Position numbers and translations under genes: made by a program. From JABWBD01 sp040768665 (GTDB lineage: Bacteria > Planctomycetota > Planctomycetia > Pirellulales > Thermoguttaceae): a stretch of DNA of 64,000 nucleotides. Below the pieces are notes generated by a model, which saw only the letters and a list, made by a program, of their open reading frames with translations, had not been told where the DNA came from and did no database searches. Position 1 is the stretch's first letter. Each line of letters begins with the position of its first letter. Below, piece by piece: positions 1 through 7,666 of this stretch. Location: contig JAXGMN010000017.1 in assembly GCA_040768665.1 (NCBI GenBank), positions 124,001 to 188,000 on the forward strand. The letters run 5' to 3'.

Positions 1-1082
1 CGGCCGCGGCGGTGATCCGCCGCGGAATTGGGATTGACCAGGGCGACCACGACGCCATCACTGAGGATGAACTCCTCGGCCGGATCGGTCTGCTCCAAGG
101 CGCGGATCACTTCGCCGGTGGCCGCATCCAACACGCTGACCGGAGCGAACTCGGCGAGGGTGGCGTAAACACGGTCGCCCAGAGCCACGAGCCGACGATT
201 CATCTGCGCCGGGCCGACTTTCTTGCCGCCGCGCGCGCCGCCCCAACTCGGCAGTTCGTGGCGCCAAAGTTGTATGCCGTTGCTTGCGTCGCGGGCAATG
301 AGGGACCAACTCGAAGATCGCGTGGCAAAGTGCGAGTCGTCGAGAATGAAGAACAGCCGGCCCCGGGCGGAGACCAGGCCGCTCGTTTTCACACCGCGGT
401 TCCAACGTGGAGTAGCCTCCCATTGAAGGAAGCGCGGCGGGCCGACGAACCTATCGGTGCTCACCGCATTACCGGTGGCGTCGTAGCGCGCGTGCGACCA
501 CTCGTCCACGTCGATCGGCCAGGGCTTTTGATGGACCGCGACGGCGCCGTCGCGCTTGATCCAGGCCGCGCCGAGAGGCGCCAGGACGCGATCGATTTCC
601 TTCGGCTCCAAAGTGGCACCTTCGTCCAGCACGAGGAGCACGTTCACCATTCCGTCGGCGTAAGGGAGAAAAGGGCCTTTCCACGAGATCGCCGAGACCC
701 GGCCATAGACACCGCCATCGCGAATTTGCCTGCGGATACGCTGTAGCTCATCCCGATCATCCACCAGCGCATGCACGAGAATGTTGGGCTTTTTGGCTAA
801 GCAAAGAGCAAGCGTGGCGTCGTGGCAGCCGACCTGGACGATCAGACCACCATGGCAGCCGCTATCCGCGGCGATCCGTTCCGCGGTGAGGTTGTTCGCG
901 GCCGGGGAAGTGTCGCCCGGGGCACCGGTGGAAACGACGGTCTGCGCAGTCGCATGGCTGATAAGCAGCCACGCGGCGACGGCCGCCAGGGCAAGGTGCC
1001 GGCCGCCGGAACAAGGTTTCACGGGAGCCGAAAAATGGAAACACCGCACGGGCGGGGTTCGCGTGAAGTCTTGAGCGTTCAT
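1..1082 (-). CDS. Secreted PQQ-propeller protein with N-terminal methyltransferase-like domain (3' part beyond window)
   Basis: The frame is open from an ATG at 1082 to the left edge, giving 360 residues without a stop. Residues about 18-40 form a signal-peptide-like segment. Residues about 55-160 resemble a class I methyltransferase fold: a beta-strand IVQVGCH at the SAM-loop position, a later LPYADGMVNVLLVLD strand and a final EIDRVLAPLG segment. The glycine-rich SAM loop is not intact. After that come PQQ/WD-like propeller blades (SWSLIARDASNGIQLWR; SVLDAATGEVIRALE). The gene at 33088-36372 has the same architecture and shares many short motifs, so the missing part is probably more propeller. 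An exported protein with a damaged SAM site is unlikely to methylate, so a binding or structural role is inferred. Confidence 0.8.
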   Translation of the reverse strand, partial: MNAQDFTRTPPVRCFHFSAPVKPCSGGRHLALAAVAAWLLISHATAQTVVSTGAPGDTSPAANNLTAERIAADSGCHGGLIVQVGCHDATLALCLAKKPNILVHALVDDRDELQRIRRQIRDGGVYGRVSAISWKGPFLPYADGMVNVLLVLDEGATLEPKEIDRVLAPLGAAWIKRDGAVAVHQKPWPIDVDEWSHARYDATGNAVSTDRFVGPPRFLQWEATPRWNRGVKTSGLVSARGRLFFILDDSHFATRSSSWSLIARDASNGIQLWRHELPSWGGARGGKKVGPAQMNRRLVALGDRVYATLAEFAPVSVLDAATGEVIRALEQTDPAEEFILSDGVVVALVNPNSAADHRRG

Positions 1083-1192
1083 AATGGTTGCCTGTTCAGA
1101 CGCCTGCACATCCATCTTCGTCTCCCGGCCCATTTTAATCTCCTCAGCCATCGGAGCGTAAGGAGCCTGTCGGGACGGTCGGTCTTCGCTTT

Positions 1193-1314
1193 GTAACCGT
1201 TCACGGGGCGGGGAGGAAGAGGATAGGTCCATGTTTTCGGCCAACGTTTTTCGGCCCAAGTGTGTCCACCGGCCGAAAAACGGACCAGTCCCCGGCCGCC
1301 CCGTGAACGGTTAC
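1193..1314 (-). mobile_element. MITE-like palindromic element, copy 1
   Basis: This 122-bp element begins GTAACCGTTCACGGGGCGG and ends with its inverse complement. Inner arms pair across the centre (AGGTCCATGTTTTCGGCC against a diverged copy near the other end). It is inverted relative to the copies at 10358 and 43432. No clear target duplication is visible here. It fills most of the gene-free stretch 1083-1586; I see nothing else in that gap. Confidence 0.75.
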
Positions 1315-1586
1315 CGTAAGAGTTTAGCCCCGCCTTGCACCTACGGAGGCACGCATCACCGTGGTTCTGACAAGGATTTCCCGGCGAGAAATGATGGCTG
1401 GTTCCCTGGGGGCGGGGCAGCCTCACTACTCTTCCATGGACGGCTCTGTCAACCGGTCTTCGGCGCCGTTGAAGAACAAGTTGTGCAATTCGGTGTGGAG
1501 CGAATTTCAATCCGCCCGGAAAACAAGGGGTGGATTGAAATCCACCCTACAATGATTGACCAGCTTACTCTTGAACGGCACCTTCT

Positions 1587-1904
1587 TCATTCTCCCTCCG
1601 CAGGCGGCGGGATTTCTTCGAGCAATTGGCCCGCTTTCTCCCGGACCTTTCGGGCGGTCGCAGAGGCTTGAAGTTGCTCGATTCGGCCGCGCTGCGACCG
1701 GGCTACGGAAGGAAATCGCCGGAGCGTTTCCAAGGCGGAGTACTGGATGCGAGGATTCTGTGACCGGAGGCCCTCCAGGATCCGGCGCATTTCCGCGGGG
1801 GCAACGGCCGATGCGCCGCTTGCACGCGGAGGCATCGGCGCCGGTTCGCCTGCGCTGCAACCCGTCAGGAACACCAGCAGGAGGGCGGCGACGCATTTAC
1901 TCAT
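1587..1904 (-). CDS. Small lipoprotein with HEAT-like repeat
   Basis: This 105-residue protein starts at the ATG at 1904. The start is fixed by a lipoprotein signal whose lipobox is LTGC (Cys at about residue 15). A proline/alanine-rich linker follows, then about 60 residues of paired amphipathic helices (IQYSALETLRRF and later VREKAGQLLEEI) that look like one HEAT-type unit. Its ATG overlaps the stop of the upstream DUF1559 gene in ATGAGTAA, so the two should be translationally coupled and share the cobalamin riboswitch. No specific family was recognised. It could be an anchored partner of the DUF1559 protein. Confidence 0.75.
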   Translation of the reverse strand: MSKCVAALLLVFLTGCSAGEPAPMPPRASGASAVAPAEMRRILEGLRSQNPRIQYSALETLRRFPSVARSQRGRIEQLQASATARKVREKAGQLLEEIPPPAEGE

Positions 1905-2787
1905 GGGAAACCAACCCTCTGCCGTGCCACCACTTGTCGGCGATCTCCTTGTCGGGGTCCCACTGGCCGATGTCGCCAAGGTTGTTTTCTCTGCGGATGG
2001 CTTCAATAGGGTCCGTGGTGTACGGGCCCTTGGGATTGATGTCGCGCGACATCGGTCTGACATTTCCGTCCAGGAACAGGACGTTGGCTACGCCGAGGTG
2101 TCGGAAATGCACCGAAGGAAACTGGCCGCTGGGCGGTTCGAGATAGAACGTCTCGACGAGATCTCCCGTCTTGAAAACGCCGTTCCAGTCGTCGTAATCG
2201 TTCACGGCGGCCGCATCGGCGAAGACGACCGTTGTGTTGGTCGATCGGAAGTCGGCGAGCCGGTAGTTGATTGGGCCGAGCAGCGCATAGGGATTGCCGC
2301 TCATGGAATCGGGTTGGACTCCCGGCCCGCAGTAGGTGTAGTTGTACGCGTAGCCGGCCGTTGCCTTGCCCCACCGCGCGATGATGTTGACGAAGTCCGG
2401 ACATTGCATCACCTGGGTGTTGCGCTCCATGAAAGGCATGAGAAACCCTTTGTGGCGGTCGAGCGGATCCTCGCCCGGTGCGAGCGTGGCAGGGTCTTTG
2501 AACTCGCCGAACCAGTAGCGCTGCGGATAACCGCCGAGCATCCAGTTGTAGGTTGAGACCGGCGGGAGTGCCTCTTTCCACGCGTTCGCATAGAGGTGCA
2601 GGGCGATGCCGATCTGCTTGAGGTTGTTCGCACACTGCGTGCGACGGGCTGCTGCACGGGCGGCCTGGACCGCAGGAAGCAGCATCGCGATCAGAATGCC
2701 AATGATCGCGATGACGACCAACAGCTCGATCAGGGTGAAGCCTGCTCGGAGCGAGGTGGGGGCGCGGTGGGGAGAATGGGGAGTCAT
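1897..2787 (-). CDS. DUF1559 pseudopilin-like exported protein
   Basis: The 296-residue protein begins with a type IV pilin-like class III signal: GFTLIELLVVIAIIGILIA at residues about 15-33, with the processing Gly-Phe and the conserved Glu. It continues with the DUF1559 (SBP_bac_10) hallmarks AARRTQCANNLKQIG and a C-terminal H-X9-DG motif (HLGVANVLFLDG). The family is hugely expanded in Planctomycetota and its role is unresolved; exported pseudopilin-like filaments or surface proteins are the usual suggestion. The ATG at 2787 was chosen because it places the signal at the N-terminus. The open frame extends further upstream but without signal character. The gene lies behind a cobalamin riboswitch and overlaps the lipoprotein gene by 8 nt. 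Confidence 0.9.
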   Translation of the reverse strand: MTPHSPHRAPTSLRAGFTLIELLVVIAIIGILIAMLLPAVQAARAAARRTQCANNLKQIGIALHLYANAWKEALPPVSTYNWMLGGYPQRYWFGEFKDPATLAPGEDPLDRHKGFLMPFMERNTQVMQCPDFVNIIARWGKATAGYAYNYTYCGPGVQPDSMSGNPYALLGPINYRLADFRSTNTTVVFADAAAVNDYDDWNGVFKTGDLVETFYLEPPSGQFPSVHFRHLGVANVLFLDGNVRPMSRDINPKGPYTTDPIEAIRRENNLGDIGQWDPDKEIADKWWHGRGLVSHE

Positions 2788-2927
2788 GCTGTGTCCATGC
2801 GCGTGGTTCGGCACGCCGCGCGGAGCGGCGACGGAATGTCGGCGGAAATCCACACGGGTCGGCCGAAGAACTGCGCTTCCAAGAGCCTGAGTACTGGCGG
2901 GCCCTATCCCTCGCAGAGCACCACAGT

Positions 2928-3134
2928 TACGCACTGGTAGGTCTTCTGACTTCCGAGCTGGGGCTCGCCCGGCCTTCTCGTCGCCCCGTAAAACGCGGGT
3001 TCGGCGACAATGGCCAAAAAGATCGGGCTTCCCTCCTCGCACTCGGTTACAGCGGCGGGGCCGTCCCGGATTTGCACCGGAGTTCCCTGTTCGTCGGCCA
3101 CTTTGAGGAAAGAGGCCGACCACCAACGCACGAT
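2928..3134 (-). promoter_or_regulatory. Cobalamin (B12) riboswitch
   Basis: Read on the minus strand, this leader contains the diagnostic cobalamin elements in order: GGGAA, CCGGTGCAAATCCGG, a CCCGCCGCTGTAA block, an internal GGAGGGAAG region, and the terminal GTCAGAAGACCTACC. The two ends (TTGGTGGTC and GACCTACCA) can pair to close the P1 stem. It ends about 140 nt upstream of the DUF1559 start, and the intervening sequence has a GC-rich hairpin (GCCGCTCCGCGCGGC) that could be the expression platform. By analogy with known cobalamin riboswitches, adenosylcobalamin would be expected to repress the two downstream genes. Confidence 0.93.
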
Positions 3135-3520
3135 TAGACGTCAGGGTAGCAGAATCGCGGCAGTCTGTCAAAGGCCTCGAGCAGACGGCGTGGGAAAGTC
3201 CCGAGGGATGGTTCAAAAACTGGGACAGGCACCTCGAAAAGACGCTTATCCTTCGTGTTTTGCGTATGCCTGGCTCGGAGCCCGTCCCCGTTTCTTAACC
3301 ATCGCGGCCTTGTGAGGCGGATTGCCAAGACGGGGTAGCCGGACGCCCTATAACCGGTGCGACCGTTATTGCCGAGACAGATTTTTGACCCGACCATACC
3401 CATGGCCTATAGAAGTATAGGCGTGCGGGCAAGACTTCCTCCGGGCCTGACCTCTGGGGAATTGAGTGGTAGGCCAAGTGCGCCGCGGCTTCGCTACCTT
3501 GACGCTCTCGATCGGCGACC
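3135..3520. other. Gene-free stretch between divergent genes
   Basis: This stretch separates the divergently transcribed riboswitch leader and coiled-coil gene, and should hold both promoters. I could not identify convincing -35/-10 pairs. A short GGGACAGGCACC segment near 3225 resembles the core of the REP-like elements found elsewhere in the window. Short ORFs here have no recognisable features. Confidence 0.4.
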
Positions 3521-6010
3521 ATGGAAGACCCGTCCTCCCCGACATGTCCTGATACCGCCTGGGCCGAGCAGTTTTCGGAAGCTCTCGTTCAGCAGCGGTC
3601 CCGCGTCCGGCAGTTTCTGGATTCGCAGAACGAACGCCTACGGCTCGCGCAAGCGGAACTTGCGGAGCAGGCGGAGCAGCTCACCCGTGAACTGGATCTC
3701 AATCGCAGCGAAGCGACGCGGACTCGCCGGGAACTCCAGGAGCAAGCGGAACAACTCGAACGTCGGGCTGAAGAAATCGCCCGCCTTCGCGAGGAACTCG
3801 ACGCACGCCAGGTCGCCTGGGAGACCGCACGCGAGAAATCGTTCCGGCAATTCAGCGAACTCGCTGAGCAGGTGAAACACGCCCAGGAGCAGCTCGACGC
3901 GAGGCTGCATCAGCTCGACCAGCGCCAATCGGAGCTCGACGAGAGTGCCGCACAGTTGCATCGCGATCAGCATGCCTTGCGACTGGCCGAGGATGACGCC
4001 AGGACCCAATCGGAGCATGCGACCCAACTGCGGGAGGAACTGCAGTCGCGACTGGTGGAAGTCCAGCGACAGCAGGAAGAAATCGCCGCACAGCGGGCCG
4101 ACACCGAGGCACAGCGGCGCCGGATCGCGCAGGAGTTCAAGCTCCAGCGTGCGGCGCACCTGAAGGAGCTGGAGCGCCGCCGGGCAGAGCTGGAAAACCT
4201 GGGCACAAGCCAGATCGGCCAGCTCGAACAGCAGTTGCAGGGCGTGGAGCGGCAGCGCGACCGACTGCAGGAAGAGCTTTGCCGCTCGCAGGAGGCATTG
4301 GAAGCGGCACGCACCGATCATGGCCGGCTTGCCTCGGACCTCGAAGCCGTCCAGCAGCGCGAGGCGGAGCTCTCCGCACAGCTCGACGTGACTCGCAGCC
4401 GACACCGGGAGCTGGCCGCCGAGGCCGAAGCCGCGGGTGCGCGGCTGGAGGAGGGTCGGTCTCGACTTGAGGCCGTCGAGCGGCGCGAAGCCGCCGTCCG
4501 TGAGGAATTGCAGTCGGCGCAGGCTCGCGAGGACGAGCTCGCCCGCGAGGTGGAACGCCTGAAGCAGCGAGAAGCTTCGCTGACCGCCGAACTGCAGGCG
4601 TCGCAGGAGCGCGAAACCGAACACACCTCGCAGCTCGATGCTTCACGACAGGAGCTATCGAACCTCCGCGCCCAGCTCGGCGCAACTCAAAGGCGGCATG
4701 AGGAGGTCCTTTCGGAATTGGAGCGCCACAGGCTCAACGTGGGGGAACTCACTGCAGAGCTGGAGGCTTCCCGCGCGCGGCACGCCGAGGTCTCGGGCCA
4801 ACTCGAGGCGGCGCGATTGCACCAGAGCGAGACGGAGTCGGAGCTGGAAGTCCTTCGGGCGCGTTACGCGGAACTGGCCGCGGCTTTGGAAACGACACGT
4901 GCCGACGACGCGCAGCGCCGTGCCGAAGTCGACACCGCGAGAGACCGCTGCAACAAACTGGCCGCCGAGCTGGAGACGGTCCGCATCGACGACGCCCAGC
5001 GGTCCGCGGAGCTGGAAACGTCGAGGGATCGATGCGGCAAACTGGCCGCCGAGCTGGAGACGGAGCGGGCCCAACGGCAAGCATCCTTGGCCGAGTTGGA
5101 ATCGCTGCGCGACCAGTACGCCAGGGCAACCGTGGAGTTGGAATCGCTGCGCGAACGGTGCCGCGAACTCGAGCAGCGTCCCGCCGAGAGCAGCGCCGAT
5201 GCTGCCGAACTGCAGGCCGCATTGGCGGAGCGCGAGGAACTGACGCGGCGTCTGGCCGACGCGGAACACCGCATGGCCGCGATGCTCGAGCGGATGTCGC
5301 AGACCGAAGAGCAACTCGAGGAAGCCCAGCGTCGGCTGGCTGAACCTCCGGCGGCTTCCAAAGGCGGCGGAGAGGAGAAAGATGACTATCGCCGCCGCTA
5401 CGAGATGGTGCTGGACGATTTCCGCGAGCTCAAGGCAAAGAACGCGCAACTGGAGAAGCAAATCGCCCAAGGAAAAGGGGCCGGGGCAGCCCAGAAGCAT
5501 TCGGGCAGCAGGCTGAGCTGGGAGGCAGAGAAGGAGCGGATCCTGGCGGCTCTGGAATCCGATTTCGACGAAAACGACGAAGAGCAGGTTTCCGAGCGAC
5601 TGCGAATCGAGGAGGTCGTCGAGCGGACCCAGCAATTGCTGGACGAAAAGGACCGCGAGATCGGGGAATTGAAAGAGCTTCTGGCGAACCAGAGCAGCAG
5701 TCTCGGCTCGGTGGCGGTCGGCGCCGCGGCGTTCGGAGAAATGCTCGATAAGGACGCGATCATCCAGGAGGAGCGAGAGAATCTCCGCCGACTGCAAGAA
5801 GAGTGGAAAGAGAAACTCCGTTCGGCCGAAATCGACATTTCGATCGAGCGGGCGAAACTCGCGCGCGAACGAGCCGAACTCGAGGAAAAGACCCGCCTGG
5901 CAGGTGCAGGCAGGGGTGACGCGGAGGCTGCCGCCTCCGATGCAGGGCAGAAACCGCCTCGCGGCCGCTGGCTGTCGCGGCTGGGGCTGAAGGATGAGGA
6001 CGACTCTTAG
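3521..6010 (+). CDS. Large cytoplasmic coiled-coil protein
   Basis: This 829-residue protein has no signal peptide or membrane segment. Residues about 20-610 are almost continuous heptad coiled coil rich in Glu, Arg, Gln and Leu. They include tandem near-repeats around residues 440-560 (units built on AELET, DDAQRSAELETSRDRCGKLA and ESLRDQY/ESLRERC). A less regular region of about 620-800 follows, and the end is basic then acidic (GRWLSRLGLKDEDDS). Similar long coiled-coil proteins are common in planctomycetes, usually annotated as SMC-like or hypothetical. There is no ATP-binding head, so it is not an SMC protein. A scaffold or structural role is inferred. Confidence 0.85.
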   Translation: MEDPSSPTCPDTAWAEQFSEALVQQRSRVRQFLDSQNERLRLAQAELAEQAEQLTRELDLNRSEATRTRRELQEQAEQLERRAEEIARLREELDARQVAWETAREKSFRQFSELAEQVKHAQEQLDARLHQLDQRQSELDESAAQLHRDQHALRLAEDDARTQSEHATQLREELQSRLVEVQRQQEEIAAQRADTEAQRRRIAQEFKLQRAAHLKELERRRAELENLGTSQIGQLEQQLQGVERQRDRLQEELCRSQEALEAARTDHGRLASDLEAVQQREAELSAQLDVTRSRHRELAAEAEAAGARLEEGRSRLEAVERREAAVREELQSAQAREDELAREVERLKQREASLTAELQASQERETEHTSQLDASRQELSNLRAQLGATQRRHEEVLSELERHRLNVGELTAELEASRARHAEVSGQLEAARLHQSETESELEVLRARYAELAAALETTRADDAQRRAEVDTARDRCNKLAAELETVRIDDAQRSAELETSRDRCGKLAAELETERAQRQASLAELESLRDQYARATVELESLRERCRELEQRPAESSADAAELQAALAEREELTRRLADAEHRMAAMLERMSQTEEQLEEAQRRLAEPPAASKGGGEEKDDYRRRYEMVLDDFRELKAKNAQLEKQIAQGKGAGAAQKHSGSRLSWEAEKERILAALESDFDENDEEQVSERLRIEEVVERTQQLLDEKDREIGELKELLANQSSSLGSVAVGAAAFGEMLDKDAIIQEERENLRRLQEEWKEKLRSAEIDISIERAKLARERAELEEKTRLAGAGRGDAEAAASDAGQKPPRGRWLSRLGLKDEDDS

Positions 6011-6015
6011 CTCAG

Positions 6016-6145
6016 AGGCCCTAACAAAACCCCTGCCGAGCGGGGTGCCAGCGGTCCGGTTGCTGCCATCAAATCCCATGCCCGAGTTGCCGCGGCCCGA
6101 TTGAGAGCAGCCGGCTGCTTACGAACCACAGTTTTGTTAGGGCCT
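6016..6145. repeat. 15-bp perfect inverted repeat with 7-bp flanking direct repeats
   Basis: AGGCCCTAACAAAAC at 6016-6030 is perfectly inverted at 6131-6145, followed by TTTT. The about 100 bases between them can fold further (CCCCTGCCGAGCGGGG). CTCAGAG occurs just before the left arm (6011-6017) and again at 6152-6158. It could be a terminator-like structure for the coiled-coil gene, a structured RNA, or a small inserted element. Confidence 0.55.
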
Positions 6146-6167
6146 TTTCGTCTCAGAGCCCAAGACC

Positions 6168-6230
6168 GTCGGGGACTGGCTCATTTCGCGGAGTCTTCGG
6201 AGCAAAATGTGCCTGTCCCCTTCTCCTCCG
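6168..6230. repeat. REP-like palindrome, family B copy 1
   Basis: The arms GGGGACTGGCTCATTT (6171-6186) and AAAATGTGCCTGTCCCC (ending 6220) form an imperfect hairpin around GTCTTCGGAG. The element is followed by TTCTCCTC. A nearly identical copy lies at 9533-9597, so the two flank the deacetylase-like and serine hydrolase genes. Confidence 0.7.
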
Positions 6231-6374
6231 AGCTTTTGGGATAGGCTCCAAGTCTTCTCTTTCGGACTTGAACTTCAGTCGTGGAGCAGCTACACAGAGC
6301 AGTAGCCCGCCAACCTATCGGGAACTGGACGGTCGGGTGTTTTGGACCGGCAGAGCGACATCAAGAGGTGATTC

Positions 6375-7655
6375 ATGAAAAATCGAGATCTTCAGAGAAC
6401 ATCGCGGCGGACCTTTCTGAAAGCCGTCTCTCTCGGCGCAGCTACGGGCGCTTTCGGGAGTGTCGGCCATGCGGCAAGCACGGGCGGCGATGGCGCCTCC
6501 GCGAGCGCCGCGGGAACCGCGAGAGAGTTCTGCTTTAACGAACCGTTTGACGGCGGCGTCATTCACGAGGAGTGCGGCTATCCCGTTCTCGGAACCGAAA
6601 CGGGACCGGACGGCAAGCACGTGCTGAAAATCCAGGTCACCGGCTCCATGCCGCCCGGCGCGAAGTTGGAGGTGTTCACGGCCGACGGACGGGAGGTTCC
6701 GGTGAGTGTCCGGGACGGCGTCTTTCGCGGAACCGCGACGCTGAAGGACCGGATCACGGAGATCCAAGCCCGAACGACGCTCAACGGCGAGCCCAGGGAA
6801 ATCCGCACTCGGGTCGTCTGGGCGAAAAACTCGTATCGGCGGTTCCGCTGCTACATCGACGACCACAGCTTTTTCTTCCGCGACATCCTCAAAAACGACT
6901 ACAAGAGCATCTTCGATTGTTTCTACCTCAAGAAACTTCGCCAACTGCACCGGGATTTCGGCGCCAAGATCAACTTGAACTGTTTCAACACGACGCCGGA
7001 GCGGGATTTCCGCCTTTCCATGTTTCCCGACAAGTACAAGCCGGAATTCGAGGACAACGCAGACTGGCTCCGGTTGGCGTTTCATTCGGAAAACGAGTTT
7101 CCGGACATCCCCTATCTGAACGCGACCCCCGAGAAGCTCGCCGCCGATTTCGACCTGGTTGCCGGGGAACTGAAGCGGATCGCGGGTTCCGCCTATACCG
7201 CCGGCTTGCAGATCCACTGGGCGGACGTCCCGCCGGACTGTTATCGAGTGCTCGCCGACCGCGGGGTGAAGATGCTGCCGACACGAGGGAGAAAACGCGA
7301 CTCCAAGGATCGAAAGATCTGCGATTATCATCTTCCGGACGACGTTCTGGAGTATCTCTACGACCATCAGGGCTGGATGCATTTCGAAAGCGGCCTGATC
7401 TTTTACAGCGGCTCGACCGGCGGTTGCGACTGGACGCCGGTCGACAAGATCGCCGCGAACATTCTCCGCCGGATTGAGGTCCCGGCCAAGAGTCACTTGA
7501 TCCAGATCGCGGGGCACGAGCAGTATTGGTGGCCGTTCTACAAGAATTTCGTTCCAGACATCTACGAGCGCTACGCCACGGCCTTCCGTTTCGTCCTCGA
7601 CCGCGGATACCGGCCGGTCTGGATCGAAGACGGCTTTTTCGGCGGCGCGGAATAA
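6375..7655 (+). CDS. Tat-exported deacetylase-like hypothetical protein
   Basis: The protein has 426 residues. A twin-arginine signal (SRRTFLKAVSLGAATGAFG, residues 10-28) sends it folded across the membrane. The body shows features of a glycoside hydrolase/deacetylase (NodB-like) barrel: a YIDDHSFFFRD strand with adjacent Asp-Asp-His near residue 157, LAFHSENEFPD with a candidate His, and later GLQIHWADVPPD and HLIQIAGHEQYWWPF. I cannot assign metal ligands with certainty. The next gene follows after 11 nt and encodes a serine hydrolase fused to part of a muramidase-like domain, so a role in cell-wall or glycan turnover in the periplasm is inferred. The fold assignment is tentative. Confidence 0.65.
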   Translation: MKNRDLQRTSRRTFLKAVSLGAATGAFGSVGHAASTGGDGASASAAGTAREFCFNEPFDGGVIHEECGYPVLGTETGPDGKHVLKIQVTGSMPPGAKLEVFTADGREVPVSVRDGVFRGTATLKDRITEIQARTTLNGEPREIRTRVVWAKNSYRRFRCYIDDHSFFFRDILKNDYKSIFDCFYLKKLRQLHRDFGAKINLNCFNTTPERDFRLSMFPDKYKPEFEDNADWLRLAFHSENEFPDIPYLNATPEKLAADFDLVAGELKRIAGSAYTAGLQIHWADVPPDCYRVLADRGVKMLPTRGRKRDSKDRKICDYHLPDDVLEYLYDHQGWMHFESGLIFYSGSTGGCDWTPVDKIAANILRRIEVPAKSHLIQIAGHEQYWWPFYKNFVPDIYERYATAFRFVLDRGYRPVWIEDGFFGGAE

Positions 7656-7666
7656 CGACCCCCGAC

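Noticed and set aside
1079..1510. 143-residue minus-strand ORF upstream of the first PQQ gene
   Set aside because: It reads through the MITE-like palindrome and has no family features.
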